Below, piece after piece: positions 1-12,300 of a stretch of 24,505 nucleotides of DNA. The stretch's first letter is position 1, and each line of letters begins with the position of its first letter. The stretch comes from Botryllus schlosseri (taxonomy: Eukaryota; Chordata; Ascidiacea; Stolidobranchia; Styelidae). The position numbers and the translations under genes were made by a program. The DNA lies in contig ATSW01012743.1 in the NCBI GenBank assembly GCA_000444245.1, positions 1 through 24,505 of the forward strand, read 5' to 3'. Below the pieces are notes generated by a model. It searched no databases, had not been told where the DNA came from, and saw only the letters and a list, made by a program, of their open reading frames with translations.

Positions 1-2087
1 CAGTAATAAAAACGTATGTGTCGTGTTACAGTCTCCAGTTTCAAGGCCAAAATCTCTTATGCTGTACCGACTACCGAGACCAAATTTCCGAGGCTGCTAT
101 TCTTAGTTCTTTAGAATGATGTTTTGGATTCAATAGGACAGGCCCAATCTATGAGATAACAATTGCGTATCTGTCCGAATTCGTTGACCTTTCCAATTAG
201 GCTTACGCTATCTCTCGAGTTATAGTCATTTCCATTTCTGCAGATAATTAGTGAGGTCTAATGCGAACATGAACCGTGTTGAATCTTTGTTCCGTACGCC
301 GTTTACGCAGTTACCACACTTCAAGTCACAGCTCACCAGCGGACCTCTCGTGGCAAATACGTTAAAATCACTGTTGCCGGGAAATTCATGTTACCGTACC
401 ATCATTAAGTTACTTGTTTACGTTGGAAAACGCCATTGTGACGTCATCTTGATAAAAAGTCGCTTGCAGCCCTTGCCCCACCACCCGATATTGTCACGAG
501 CCGCCACTGGTTTTCACATAGTATTTTTTGTGTGTGGATAGTGCAGATGGGAGATAATCTGATAATAAATAAGCACCTTAAATTCGTGATACTTATATAC
601 GGATGCTAGAAGCACCTTCCATATGCGTTTTTCTTGCCAATACCTCTGAGCTTAGTTTCTGAAACGGTTTCCATGTTCCCTATTATGATGAACGGTGTCT
701 TTAGTTCGCTAATAAGATGCGAGGCAGGATTAGCCAACATAATAGCTATAATTTTGAATTCGTTTACAAAATCGCAAACGAAAAGTGCTCTGTTCAGGAT
801 TACAGCAATCGCGCAAATCGCCAATTCGGACGAAACTTTTCTCATTCCAGGCAAGCAACACCATAATAGTTCCTTATAATAAGCCGCTGTGACTGACACG
901 CCCATCATGTACATTCGGTACCAACATATAATTCGTGAGAAAACACTGATATATTTTAGATAAAGATAAGATTAGGTTATCATAAGTCACTGGGATTATG
1001 ATAACGAAAACAGTCTTTGCCAACCATTAGACAATGTTCATGTGTACGTTGCAATGTTCTGGCTCCTCTTTATAAAGAATATATGATTGAAACCAATATC
1101 AGAAGACATTTATAAAGGAATATGATGGTTGGTTGCATAATGCATACACATGCAAAGTATAGTAAAAATTATTAGGTGTAACAGAGACTGACATGAGCAG
1201 TGGTGTATGTAATGTCGGTACAAATTCACGAATTGCCTCCGTTTGTTAAAAACATGAAATTAGCAGCACCGCTGAACATTACACTTCTATTATTTCCGAT
1301 GGAATTTGTAAGGCATTCCGTTTCTTCTCGCCGCAAATAACTTCTCAGCTCCGAGAAGTTTTGATGACTACTGCTATTAACGATGCTATGCTAGTGACCA
1401 AAGTCATATAAATATAGATTCGTATTTTTCAGTCTGACTTTAATCTTAGTCGACCACAAAGTGGAGGATCATCAATATACGATGACCATAACAATAATTA
1501 CCATCATTTCAAACTTATATTTTGTCCCTATGGTGACGTCGCCTAAAACCGTGATTTATTATTGAGGAGGTTATGTTTTCACTTTCCCAATAACCGTTCA
1601 CCACTGGTCCGTTTACTCACAAAATTCTATTCATATGTTCGATTTGGTTGGGTATTGATAGAGATGGGAAAATCGAGTAAGCTACTAAATACGTTATAAG
1701 AGTAGGACCGATGCGTAAAGTTCAAATATGTACTTTTTCTTCCACCACAAAGAAGATATTCACAGTTTTCATACCACATCAGGACCGTAACAGCACTTCG
1801 TCAACTCGGTCAATATGATCGGAAATTGCATATATATTGCTATCAATTTTTTTCATCCTCTCTCTGTTCACGTAATCAGATTTACCGGCAACAGAGCTGA
1901 GTGAGGTATGTTAGAAAAGGTAAGAGCCCTAAATCATAATTAAACATCTTTGGGCAAGCCCGTTGGTATAATGACTTCTTCACATGATGCTATTTCGTGA
2001 CCTCCTATCTGCTATGTCAAAAGATATTGAAATCGCCCAAACGTACTAAACTAAAAGACGCACACGATTTCAAATTGGTATTTCTTT
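1..2087. other. No recognisable gene
   Basis: Both strands were read. There are open frames of about 80-100 codons at 606-914 (minus) and 251-541 (plus), but they overlap frames on the other strand, match no family I know and lack convincing splice partners. A CRE-type TGACGTCA lies at 439-446. Confidence 0.5.
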
Positions 2088-2458
2088 ACTGGCTAATAAT
2101 TTTTCTCTGTGGGATGGCATTTGTCTTGAGGTATTCAGATTGCCAGGACAGGAACATGCGGCGCCAGTCATTTAGGCGTTTATGGACAATTAAAAATATA
2201 TGTATATTGTATGTAAGAACAAGGGCAGTCCTTTTCGGCGAAGGTTTTCTCGCTGCCGATCGTTTTACTGGCTAATAATTTTTCTCTGTGGGATGGCATT
2301 TGTCTTGTGGGGTTCAGATCGCAGATCGCCAGGAAAAGAACATTCGGCGCCAGCCATTTAGGCGCCTATGAACAATTAAATATTGTATATATATCGAAGT
2401 TTTCGGTCAGCACAAGGGCAGTCTTTTTTGGCCAAGTTCTTCTCGCTGCCTATCGTTC
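2088..2458. repeat. Two-copy tandem duplication, unit about 180-190 bp
   Basis: Copy one runs from about 2088 to 2266 and copy two from 2267 to about 2458. Both begin ACTGGCTAATAATTTTTCTC, and the first 41 bases are identical. Later shared blocks include CGGCGCCAG, CATTTAGGCG, CAAGGGCAGTC and TCTCGCTGCC, with small indels. The unit is not recognised. It could be a fragment of a satellite or a local duplication inside a transposon. Open frames across it are not conserved between copies (different frames), so it is probably non-coding. Confidence 0.75.
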
Positions 2459-2852
2459 TGGCATACATCTCGGAGTCGCATGTCACATGGCCTATAACTT
2501 CATATGTCTTGATGCGTTGTGGCGCGGCAATGGCTTACGCCCAAGTGCCCACTTCTATAGATCCTGCATATTTTTGTTGGGGGAAGGATAACCAATGATC
2601 AGGGTATTTGGCTACATTAAATCGCGCGCGGCGCGAATTTTTTTATAAAGTTATATAAATTTCCAAAGTATTGCTTCATAATTTATGTTAATTCACGAAA
2701 TAATTTTGGGCCTCCTTCGAGCTCACCCTCTAATTGTGGGGTTTGGAGTGCGGCACTTACGGTCCTGTACCCCACTAAAGGTAATTTAGCATTTCCGACC
2801 ATACCTATCTCATTGCATCTTATGGCAATGTAGTATAGTGCAGGTTGATCAT
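2459..2852. other. Spacer between tandem repeat and outer hAT, no gene seen
   Basis: This holds a CG-rich knot (ATCGCGCGCGGCGCGAATT near 2620) in AT-rich DNA, and CTCACCCTCTAATTGTGGGG near 2720. It is probably degraded repeat DNA continuing from the tandem duplication. Confidence 0.4.
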
Positions 2853-3344
2853 TAGGGTTATGACTAGAAAAAAAATCAAAATTTTGTGTGTCCTGTAGTC
2901 ACAAACGATGAACTTTTGTGTCCTGAGTTCAAAATTGACAAAAGTTAGGACTGGTTAAACAAAAACCTCCCGCACAAAAATTTTCAAGTTTCACTGTATT
3001 AAGAATAGGCTTTTTTTGGAGATACAGACTATATAATATATATACCGACTGATTTGAATTTAACTGACACAATTCCAATTGCGAAGATTTAAAATAGTAT
3101 TTTGGTAAATTGTGATTGCCCAGATTGAATTATTCCGATCGTTTTCTTGCTTACAGTAAAAATTAAATAATTATTAAATAATTATTAATTTCTATTTTAG
3201 ATGTAGACTGTATATATCGTATAATTTCAATTTGTCTTACACAAATCGAACTGGTTGTTCGAAAAGGCGAAAGTAAAACAACTCATTATATTTTCAGCGG
3301 TCTAGAAAACCGATTAGAGGAAAATGATGAAAATTTGATAATGT

Positions 3345-3830
3345 CATATCACATGTGACTCAGCATCTGTTGAAACTGGGCGGTGGAATGGTGTTGTTGT
3401 GACACTGCAAATTGCAGTGATGAGCATTGGTTTTCATAAACCACAACACATTGGTTGCCAACCTAATATTCTCGATTCTTAAAGCATATCAGAGTTCTTC
3501 AATCCAACATCCTCAACAAATCCAACTCTCAGCTGCATATTTGGAGATGATATGGTGAAACACTACGAAAACTTGGTGCAATGAACCAAGCCAGAATTTC
3601 AAATGAAAATATTAGAAAACCGAGGATGGAGGAATGATTTTAAGTTTATCTATGTGCTGTGCAAAGCGTGCCGCTCTTTCAGAGAAAATAGTAGATTACC
3701 ACTAATGAATTGGCATAAACTTCCATATCTACGCAATGCGAGATGGAGCTCAAGGGCTATAATTCCGTACTTCCAAGTCCCCAGATGGAGCGTAACTCTT
3801 GAGATGTCATGCTTATTCATCGCAAATGGA
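3345..3830 (+). pseudogene. hAT-like transposase core remnant
   Basis: One plus-strand frame reads DSASVETGRWNGVVV, then KPQHIGCQPNILD, then, after stops at 3481 and 3588, DFKFIYVLCKACRSF and LPLMNWHKLPYLRNARWSSR. The first block looks like the Asp-containing start of an RNase H-fold catalytic region. GCQ..ILD sits where related hAT-like transposases have a Cys-x-x-His motif. NARWSSRAI resembles the conserved Arg-Trp block. Family assignment is from memory of these motifs. Only about 150 residues are visible, far short of a full transposase (600 or more residues). The reading ends where the second hAT is inserted, so no active protein is expected. Confidence 0.6.
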
Positions 3831-3856
3831 TGTCAATTGATGGAACTGGACTGGAC

Positions 3857-4261
3857 TGGAGCCCGACCGATTATCGGTTCGCCGATAATATCGGGACGAT
3901 ATCACACTTTGAAAGAATTATCGGTATCGGCCATTGAAGCTGAAAAATTATCGGCAATTTTCGTGACGTCACAACATGGCGGTAGGAAGTCAGAAACTAT
4001 AATCTTCGACCGCTAGCCTGAGAATATTGATATATGTCACATAGCTTATACTTAACAGCTGTCCCGATGTAGCCCATCTAGTTTGTTTCATGTTTCAGCA
4101 TAACAATGGGCGTAAAGATGTTCAAATAAATGCTCTGAAGCTTTGAAAATGTGCGTATGTATATTCAACTTCCTTTGAATATAGGCTGAATATATTGGGG
4201 TTCTCGGTCAAGGTGTGAGGTATCGGTATCGACCCAAAAATCCAATATCCGTCGGGCTCTA
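3857..4261. mobile_element. Short non-autonomous hAT element nested in the outer hAT
   Basis: The left end TGGAGCCCGACCGATTATCGG and the reverse-complemented right end TAGAGCCCGACGGATATTGG match over most of their length. The interior is rich in TATCGGC and CGATA motifs, a signature I recall from a widespread family of hAT elements with GAGCCCGACCGAT ends. At 405 bp it has no coding capacity. The flanking eight bases (GACTGGAC on the left; GAG plus TATAC after removing the third element on the right) agree at 5 of 8 positions, so its duplication is eroded or blurred by the CTGGA repeat on the left. Its right tip was hit by the next element. Confidence 0.65.
3964..3982 (+). promoter_or_regulatory. 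CRE palindrome next to a YY1-like ATGGCGG, inside the nested hAT
   Basis: TGACGTCA at 3964-3971 is followed at once by ACAACATGGCGG, which contains the YY1-type core ATGGCGG (3976-3982). Such pairs occur in promoters, including those of some transposons. Here it sits inside a non-autonomous hAT, so it came with the element. Any regulatory role is inference. Confidence 0.3.
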
Positions 4262-4264
4262 GAG

Positions 4265-5127
4265 CTGGGGTGTCAAACTCAAATTGCGCCGCGGGCCGGA
4301 TTCAAGCCTTCAAATCGCTCGCGGGACCGACCAGTCAACTGGTTCAAAAATGTTACCCCGTGTTCTTGGTTATCACTTGAAAACCTTAAAAGCATATATA
4401 TATAATACACGGTTCATGGGTTTGTTTAAGTAGCAAGTCGCAACACCTTTATTCGCGAACAATGGGATTGTCAAAAATACGATGATTGTCCGGTTGAATA
4501 CAGATAAGAACCGCTAAAACAGTGGCGTTAGGTTAACGACGATATAAGTTGGGATTTTAAATACTCCCTTTAATTTAGTTGTGATCTGGCGTTAGCCCTG
4601 CATATGCGTTGTGAGGAACACCAGATATTTAATTGGAAACGCGGACGTTGGAATTTCGTTTATTATTATTCAACGAGTCCGGTTTCTCTCGTGTCTGGGG
4701 ATATAATGGATCGAAAGTGACACAGCGGTGCGACCATAGATATTTCAACTATATATTTGTGTTTTACTAATGTATTTTGCATTTAAACTGCATATAATGA
4801 TTCCGGATTAGCGTTTTCGCTTCTGTGAATAACCACTTTCTGGGCCCATATTTGTATAAAACTCTGAACTTAGTGTGCACTTTTTTTGCCTTCGTGAAAT
4901 TGAATGTCAAATTCACTGACATGTTAGTAGTTATGCTAACTAGAGTGAAACCACAACTCCGTAGTTGGGTGGTTATAATAGGGCCTATGAACATGGAAGT
5001 GTTTCCTGCAAAAGATCTCAACATTTGTTGCAAACGTGCTGGAAAATATAATAATTTTTCAATCTACTCAGAATTGCTTCGCGGGCCGGATGAAATGGTC
5101 TGACGGGCCGTATGTTTGACACCCCTA
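4265..5127. mobile_element. Non-autonomous hAT element (863 bp) with perfect 8-bp target duplication
   Basis: The left end CTGGGGTGTCAAAC and the reverse-complemented right end TAGGGGTGTCAAAC match after the first two bases. It is flanked on both sides by CTCTAGAG (4257-4264 and 5128-5135), an exact duplication fitting the nTCTAGAn preference of hAT transposases. GCGGGCCGGAT occurs near both ends (from 4291 and 5091) in the same orientation. The GGGGTGTCAAAC end with GGGCCGGA just inside is typical of a common animal hAT family. Open frames inside are short, overlap on both strands and look like chance. Confidence 0.85.
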
Positions 5128-5524
5128 CTCTAGAGTATACCAAAGATTATTTGCTGCTATCTTTGCGCTCGAACTTCTGCAGCGATAATGTGCCTTAAAA
5201 TCCCATTGTAAGTCGGATATGTCCGTTGTAGATGTCCCTGGCACTAACATACTAACATAATAACAGAAAGGGAAGTCAGATTGAGGGATGAACGATACCA
5301 GAAGTGCAAAAGGACATATATATGAAGATTAAATTTGTAGCAAAGAATACCTTTCAATCGTAAATATTTTTCTATGTTTAGATCAGTGTCGAAAATTTAA
5401 GTTAGTTTGTGTGGGACATTTTTTGATTTGAACAAAATGAATATAATTTTATTAATTTATACCAAAATGTTCCTTAATTCCTGCTATAGGCAAAAAAAAT
5501 TCTCGTCATAACCCTACTGACCAT

Positions 5525-8500
5525 CTTCATTGGAAATGTCACGTCAACCAACGTGTATTGCATAGCTTTGTACTGCAAGTTTGGGATGCTGTGATACGGC
5601 AACTCGATATTTCAAGGCTTGCAGGAGGTGAATATTATCAAAACTATATCACTGCCATGAATCTCATTGAAAAGGAGTGTATGATTAATTGATTATATTA
5701 CAGGAAAATATCGTCTCTCATTACAAGTAATAGTCGATTCGGATACGAATATATTATAAAAGAATCATTGTTCCCAGCCCTTGTTTTCATCCCTCCATTC
5801 GGCCAATTACTATCGAGATGAATCTGACCATGTGTCATTCACTTATGATAGAGATAGATGCTTGCAAATAATTATTTTTATTGATTCTACACACTCAATT
5901 CCTTGCCAGTAAATTACCAAAAACACTATAATAGAATAACGCATCCACGGAGCGTCGAATATGATGCTGTTCTATTAAATTATAATGGTGCTTTCCAATA
6001 TCCAGTTGATGGACAGTTGGAACTCATCTCCATCATTACGCATTTCGGACATTAACTGCGTTGCTTGCTGAAATTGAAATAGCTCACACGTAATTTGTAC
6101 GGTGCGTACGTGGGGGCCCGACAATTTGAGTATAAGGACACGAATGACGCAAAGCATTTTCCGCATAAAGGGACTATCTATTAAAATGACACGAATGTGA
6201 CCAAAAATTGTGTTTGATTTCGCCGATACCATATTAATGCTTTTGATAACTCATCAGCTGACATCGGTAATTCCATCATGGAAAATCGATTGACTGCGAA
6301 GCCTTCTTTCTGTCGCAAAACCGATTCCATTTAGTATTATAACATACATGACATCCGGACGGGGAGATATTCTGGATAGTGACGTTAAGATTCTATTGTA
6401 ATCAGTGATAATCATTTTACAAGTCTCAAGCAAACGATTACCATCAAGTTTCACACGCAAACCCCTTGTGAGATTTGAATAAATATTTTATTTCGTTCGC
6501 CGTATGTTCTTCGCATAAAAGCTCACATTAATAAATCATGCGATGACCGTTATGTTTGCAAAACAGCAATCGCCATCGGTAAGAAGCATATATACGCATA
6601 TATACACATACGTACCATGTTGACAAGATTTCGCCAAAGATCTACTTAGGACATAAAGGACTGCCGTGACGAGCATGGTGATCTCGTACCATCGCTGATT
6701 TTTGACGTATGTCAGTTCAGTGATAATCACGCCAGGAAAGGATCGGGTTCAAGCTGCTTGTTGCTAGAATATTTGGGCAAAAATCAAACGGTGTTTATTT
6801 GAAATCCTGCGCCGAATGATCCTTAAAAACAGCCCGCTGTTATCACCGAGTTAGCGGGCCGAGAAAAAAGGCAATGTGGACTAAAGGGACAAATGAATAC
6901 GTGTATCGTATCCTCAAGGACGAATGTTATTCCGCTATTTTTAAAAATTATTAATTAATCGTAGAGAATTGCAATAATACCCGTACTTGTCATGGTATTT
7001 TTGTGGGATTTCCCGTTCTGCCGTTTACCAGCATGGCTTTGGCTTGACCGCGTTTACACAAATTAGCGCACAAAAGATATTCGCAAATATTAAAGGCAAA
7101 TATAGTCTCAACAGATTGTATTGTATAAATTAACGAGCGGATCACTAGCGGAGTCAACGGCCCGCGAAGCGAATATTGTATACACTGTTTTATTGATTCC
7201 CAGGCAGGAATAGCTGGTAAAATCGGATGTTATATGTTCCAACATACGATGAGTCTATAATTGTCATTACGAACTCCGCGATATGTGGAAATTTCGTTTC
7301 GTAATACGATATCATCGAAACTATTTCAGATGCCGACGAAGTGCGACATCCAACTATTTCGACTGTGTTTGTATTATGTCACTCATTTGTATAATTCTTC
7401 AGACCAGGTTATGCAATCTTACCTGGAGAGAATCACTTGCTTATGATTCATTGCCAATAGCAAACAGCTGTACCGCATGTTCAAGTGTACATAACCTCAT
7501 AGAATTTGAACAGAAATAAGCGAAAAAGTTTACAATCTGGGGCCTAAGCTAATTATAGTCTTTTGTTTAAAGCCAATGAATAAACGTCGTTTTCGGACCT
7601 ATGTCTTATATAACCGTGTCTTACATTTGTGCTGCTGTTTGAAATTTACATCACCTCCAGCGTAGTTTGACCTTGGTCTTGTTTCGTGTTCGCAATGGTA
7701 TAGTCGCCGTAATAGATGAAATCTATAGCTCAGACCACATCTGCTCTAGATTCTTTTGACCTGCGTTAGTTTGTTGAAGCTCGCAATCTGATCTGCTAAG
7801 CGACGTCTAAAAACGTCTATACAAGTGAGTCGTGCTACAAGTCGGAAGAAACAGATTCGTAATAAAGAATATCGACCGTTGTAGTCTTCAAACCCCCTGC
7901 ATTTCACGAAACACGACGCTAAATATATTTCGAATTATTGTGGAATGTGGCTTTATTTAGCAGTATTGCAAGCGCGGTTCTAAAATATAAACTCGTCAAG
8001 TCGTCGAATAAGTCTGATATTGTTTTGGGCAAAATGCAGGATAATTATCGATCATTTGCGGATCTGTTTGAATATTGTCATCCGTAAGTCTTCTTTACCT
8101 TGGGAACCGCCTATGTCAGATAGTTAAATACGTCAATTGAACCGATTGGAATCGAAGGATGCATTAAACAAATTACCTTTAAGGATGTGAGTAGCAGAAA
8201 AAACGTCGTAAACTGTGGTACATCATGATGCTGTATTGTTTCTATAGAGTCATCTCCTATATTCGCTTCAAATTCCGAATTCAAATCCGGGTGACATCGC
8301 GATGTGAACTGATATTATTTGTGCTCTATCTGCATGCCTTTATGGCTTATTTACGGTTTGTCGTAATAAGGAACTAGGGCACGTGGGGCACTTTAACACC
8401 GGAAAATTCGCAGGAAACCCAGTCCAGCATTCAGTCATTGTCTCTATAATAATAAATATTTCACAAAAGCACAGATTATTTTTCTTCGTCCAACGATTCT

Positions 8501-11500
8501 GCGGGTGGCAACTTGAATTTGTGAAGCTAGCAGCAACCGTATAATAATAGCGTATTTGAATTTTGACATTTGGCTCTTGAGGGAATTCCCTGTTCCCATT
8601 AACTTACGACAAATCGAAACATACCATTGCTATACTTACACTGTAGAGTAGACACTGTATATTATACAGTGGTAATGGAGTCAATAGAGCGTCAGACAAC
8701 CCGTTATAGGGATAACACATAAACGAAACTCATTCACCGGCGATCGCCATGAGAATGAAAATTGGGGAATTCCAGCAGGTAGTTCTGTCGGGGTTATCCG
8801 GAATTCGGACCTTACAGCTGTTTCGGGACATTGGGATTTCCCAGCTTTGCACACTTCTAAACTCAATGCGACAATGCGGTGGCTTCATTGTGGTTACGAT
8901 TGTGACGAATCAGATTCAATTATTTCCGTACTAGACAAACGGATGATAAAAACTCTCATCGTTACTTTGAGGATTTTACTGCTCAGTAATTTTAATTCCG
9001 TGGTACATTCAACCAGTCGCATGCGCTAATGATTAATACCACGTTCGTGATACATAGCCTGTCATCGTCTGAACTCATCTAAATGCGTCGTGTTGGTTTT
9101 TGATGCATGTGATTGTTATATCTGATAACATATTTTGTAAAGCATTCATATGACCGTATAGTCCTTGCGAACCTTGGTCGTGATATTTCCGTGCATCTTT
9201 TTTTAAATAACTGCATGTCCGTGGACTCATGCATATGATATATTGAGGTCGACTTGTTGCATACGCATCAATTACGTCCCTGTCAGCATGAAAGCCCCCG
9301 TTGACTCGCTATATGTTTTCAAACGCAAAATCAAGACCATTTTATTCACACGAGCGTTCGAACTAGAGTAGTGTTCATTCCGCCCTACAGCTATGCACTT
9401 CGTCTTTTATACATATCGTTTACTTTTATATTTTATTGCCTTTTATGCACAGCGCCCTAGTGTAGTAGTGATATATTGTTATATTCGGTGCTCTATAAAT
9501 TATTATATTAATATTATTGTTATTATTATTGACTATATATTCGTTAGTGATTTTTCTATGCGATTCGTATAAGATTATACATGATATATACGATATGTAC
9601 TATGTCATCTCAATTATCATAAAACCCAAATTCCATATCCCCCGCGTGATGATACTCCAACGCCAAGTTAATCCGCATTTTTACGACATTTGCATTTTGT
9701 TGTGCAGCTGAAATACAACATATCTACTTACTATTCTAATGGAAGTTGTACATAGAAATGGTTATATAATGAGGGGACTAAACAACGTAACCGTATTGAA
9801 CAGCAAACAATTGCATTGCGTCATCCTTCACTATCGCCATGAGGTGTTTTCTTTTCCTATATGAACAATCGAATAAACACTGATAATTATCTCCACCATC
9901 ACTCAAAAACTTGCGAAGATTATTATTATCAATGGCGATTGCTAACTTCACAAATGACAAGTGGTTACATCTTTGTCAGCCTTTCAAGACAGAAGTAGTT
10001 CGAGTTGGCATTTATTTCGACGCAAATGTAATCACTTTCAACATCATCATTCTCCATCTATAGCTTGAGATAAGAGGATTAAAATTATTGAATTTTAAAT
10101 CAACAGTTATCTTTCATGTAAATGCAACTACAACAACTGAGAATATATGGCGTTAATACGGCGAAACCAATCCTGATTAACTGCGTGTTCAAGTTGTGAC
10201 AGTTTCACAGTTTCATTTAAGTAGTTTACAGAGTCATGGGCTATTATGGAAGAGCATGTACCGAAGATGTAGCATTGCTTGGTAAACGACCATTATAATT
10301 CCCAAGGTCTTTCCGCTTGGCCTATATTTAATAGCGATATAAAAATACAATCGAAAATTCCCAACGCACATTCGAAAGAAAAACATCCAAAATATTTACT
10401 TACGACACTTTTGCGGTCTCGTCACAGCCGAATTGTATATTTATAAAGTGGTATGCCATATTCACCAGTTATTGCAAAAGGCTGCTCTGTTCTAATTAAA
10501 CGGCATCAGACACAGGGTCGGATGAATCTATTTTGAGATCACCAAAGTCTCTCTCTGACATATTTATCGTCAGCTATATAATTCCAACGTAGGCATATGA
10601 ACGGTCGTTCAAGATAGTATGTACAATACAGGTTGTGATGACTAGTTGTAACACACTTCAACTGCAGTTATCCAATACATGACTGCGATTATAATTGAAG
10701 GGACTGGTAAAATTAAATAGGTTGTGAATACTGGTGGATTTTAAGTGATAGAAAACTCACCATATTACCACGCAAATCTGCTAATGATTTGAAATAAAGC
10801 AACGCTCTTTCTTCGCTTATAATTACGATAAAATAATAGCAAACTCAAACCAAACCGGTTAAGACACCCATTAACAACGCTAGATATCGTTGATCTACGC
10901 CTCCAGCCTATTTCCATTTCACCTTTCAGAAATCACAAATAAACATCAATAAATTAGTATTTCGATTTAATCAATCTCCCATACGATACGATGCAATTAT
11001 AGGGATGTTTTCATGGCGTTCGTGTTTGGTATGCGATCCTCGATGTTGCAGTGGTTCGTGTTCGCAACCGCACTTTGGGAGGACTTGCTGTGAACTGTGA
11101 ATTGGTCCTCCTGTGAACACTCTGTGAGATTTATATCAGAATGTTACAGTGATATATTCATATTTCTGATCGAAATTCATTGAATATCACCTTACCAATC
11201 CCTTTCTGCATCACGGCGATAGCGAGTAAGGAACCAAGTACAAAAGTAAAATAAACCTACTATACTCGAATTATTTCTGATTTGAGATATATGCTTGCAA
11301 TGTCACATCACCTGTTGTGAATAATATAATGACTCGATCGCCATATATATGAGTCCAAGGATGCAAGGTTCTGGTCGTAGACGATTCTCTGATCAGCTTA
11401 TCATTCCCCTCCGCGGTCACACCGTCCCCAGTGGCATCTTCCGAATTACGCAACTCTTTGGGCTACTCGGATTAATGACTATACAACGTCAGAAATATCT

Positions 11501-12300
11501 CATTCAAATAGGGGCACAAGAAGGCAAAAGGTAACTTGTGCCATGGTTGGCACGGTCACGTCATCTATGAACGTGTTCTAAGAGAACCAATTTCAAGGGT
11601 TTGTGCACAGACGAAGAATCAGGACCTTTTAGGGGTTCGCAACCTCCCTAATAGTAATGATAATGATATCATCGATATGAAAATATATCAAACTTAAAAC
11701 GTGAATTGTTGTCAGCTCTGAAGTGAAAATACTTTTAAAGTATATGAAATTAGGTGATGCAATGCCCTTTGATGTTTGTCCACCCACATAAACTATGTAC
11801 GGAGAAGATCAAAAAACGCTCCGAACGTCCCTACTTCTGCTGGCTTTCCTGTTCGATGGGGCATGAAGGAATTCCATCTTGACTGCGCTAAGAAACTTCT
11901 TGGCATGGACGCCGATTTTCTCACTTGTGATTGCGGTTGGTTCACGCGCTGCAGATAATGCGGTATGCAACTCGACTTTATGAGAATTGGATGCATTTCG
12001 CTAGGTCTTACATATTGGTGACGAATTCTGATGACGACGTACGATTTTCGAGTCGTAAGACGCTCTGAGACGCAACGCACGCACCAGAACGTAACCACAA
12101 TCAACAAGATCTACCAACACGTCGGCTGCTTCTCTCGGATCGATGCCTCGAGAATCTCAGTTGCACAGCAATAGTAATTAATTAGTGCCGATCATTGTTT
12201 ATTATTTTTACCATGACTGTGTTCCGTGATCTTCCAAACTCATGCTTATCTTGTCTCTAAATGAGTGGTCGTATAGTGCTCGCCTCTGTTAATGATTCTA
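5525..12300. other. Long intergenic stretch with no supported gene
   Basis: Open frames are scattered (61-104 codons), mostly on overlapping strands, without family motifs or consistent splice junctions. Minus-strand frames at 5975-6730 are the densest cluster but are not in compatible phases and are not recognised. A GCGGGCC (6854-6860) and an inverted CGGCCCGCGAAGC (7158-7170) may be crumbs of a hAT end. Confidence 0.45.
9490..9540. repeat. Low-complexity (TTA)-rich tract
   Basis: The stretch is built from ATTATTATATT and TTGTTATTATTATTGAC-type triplets, an imperfect TTA microsatellite. No gene is associated with it. Confidence 0.6.

Larger units (their letters stand above)
2853..5516 (+). 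mobile_element. Outer hAT DNA transposon with decayed transposase, interrupted by two later hATs
   Basis: The left end reads TAGGGTTATGACTAGAA. The right end, reverse-complemented, reads TAGGGTTATGACGAGAA. The flanks are TTGATCAT (2845-2852) and CTGACCAT (5517-5524), identical at 6 of 8 positions, as expected of an old 8-bp hAT duplication. Inside the left end the motif TTTTGTG(TG)TCCTG occurs at 2882-2895 and 2914-2925, with an inverted variant at 2939-2951. These are typical of subterminal transposase-binding repeats. The element carries a transposase remnant at about 3345-3830 and contains two nested elements at 3857-5135. Confidence 0.75.

Noticed and set aside
606-914. A 102-codon open frame on the minus strand, and an overlapping 81-codon frame on the plus strand.
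   Set aside because: Neither resembles a known family, both strands are open over the same bases, and there are no good splice partners. In DNA this AT-rich, frames of this length occur by chance a few times in 24 kb.
4767-5103. Overlapping open frames on both strands inside the inner hAT.
   Set aside because: They match no transposase motif, and the element is too short to be autonomous.
5975-6730. Three minus-strand open frames, one (6536-6730) with a hydrophobic stretch and a GTACGT donor-like end, suggesting a multi-pass receptor.
   Set aside because: The frames are not joined by compatible acceptor/donor phases, show no family motif and fall within chance expectation. Weak leftovers of a gene are possible but not supportable.
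11050-11660. CAGTGGTTCG...GCAACC and TAGGGGTTCGCAACC words suggesting a pair of hAT ends.
   Set aside because: They lie in the same orientation, not inverted, and no 8-bp duplication is seen.
11776-12107. A 104-codon minus-strand frame and a signal-peptide-like third frame on the plus strand in a slightly GC-richer patch.
   Set aside because: The signal-peptide-like frame has no ATG and stops quickly. The long minus frame has no recognisable motif and no splice context.
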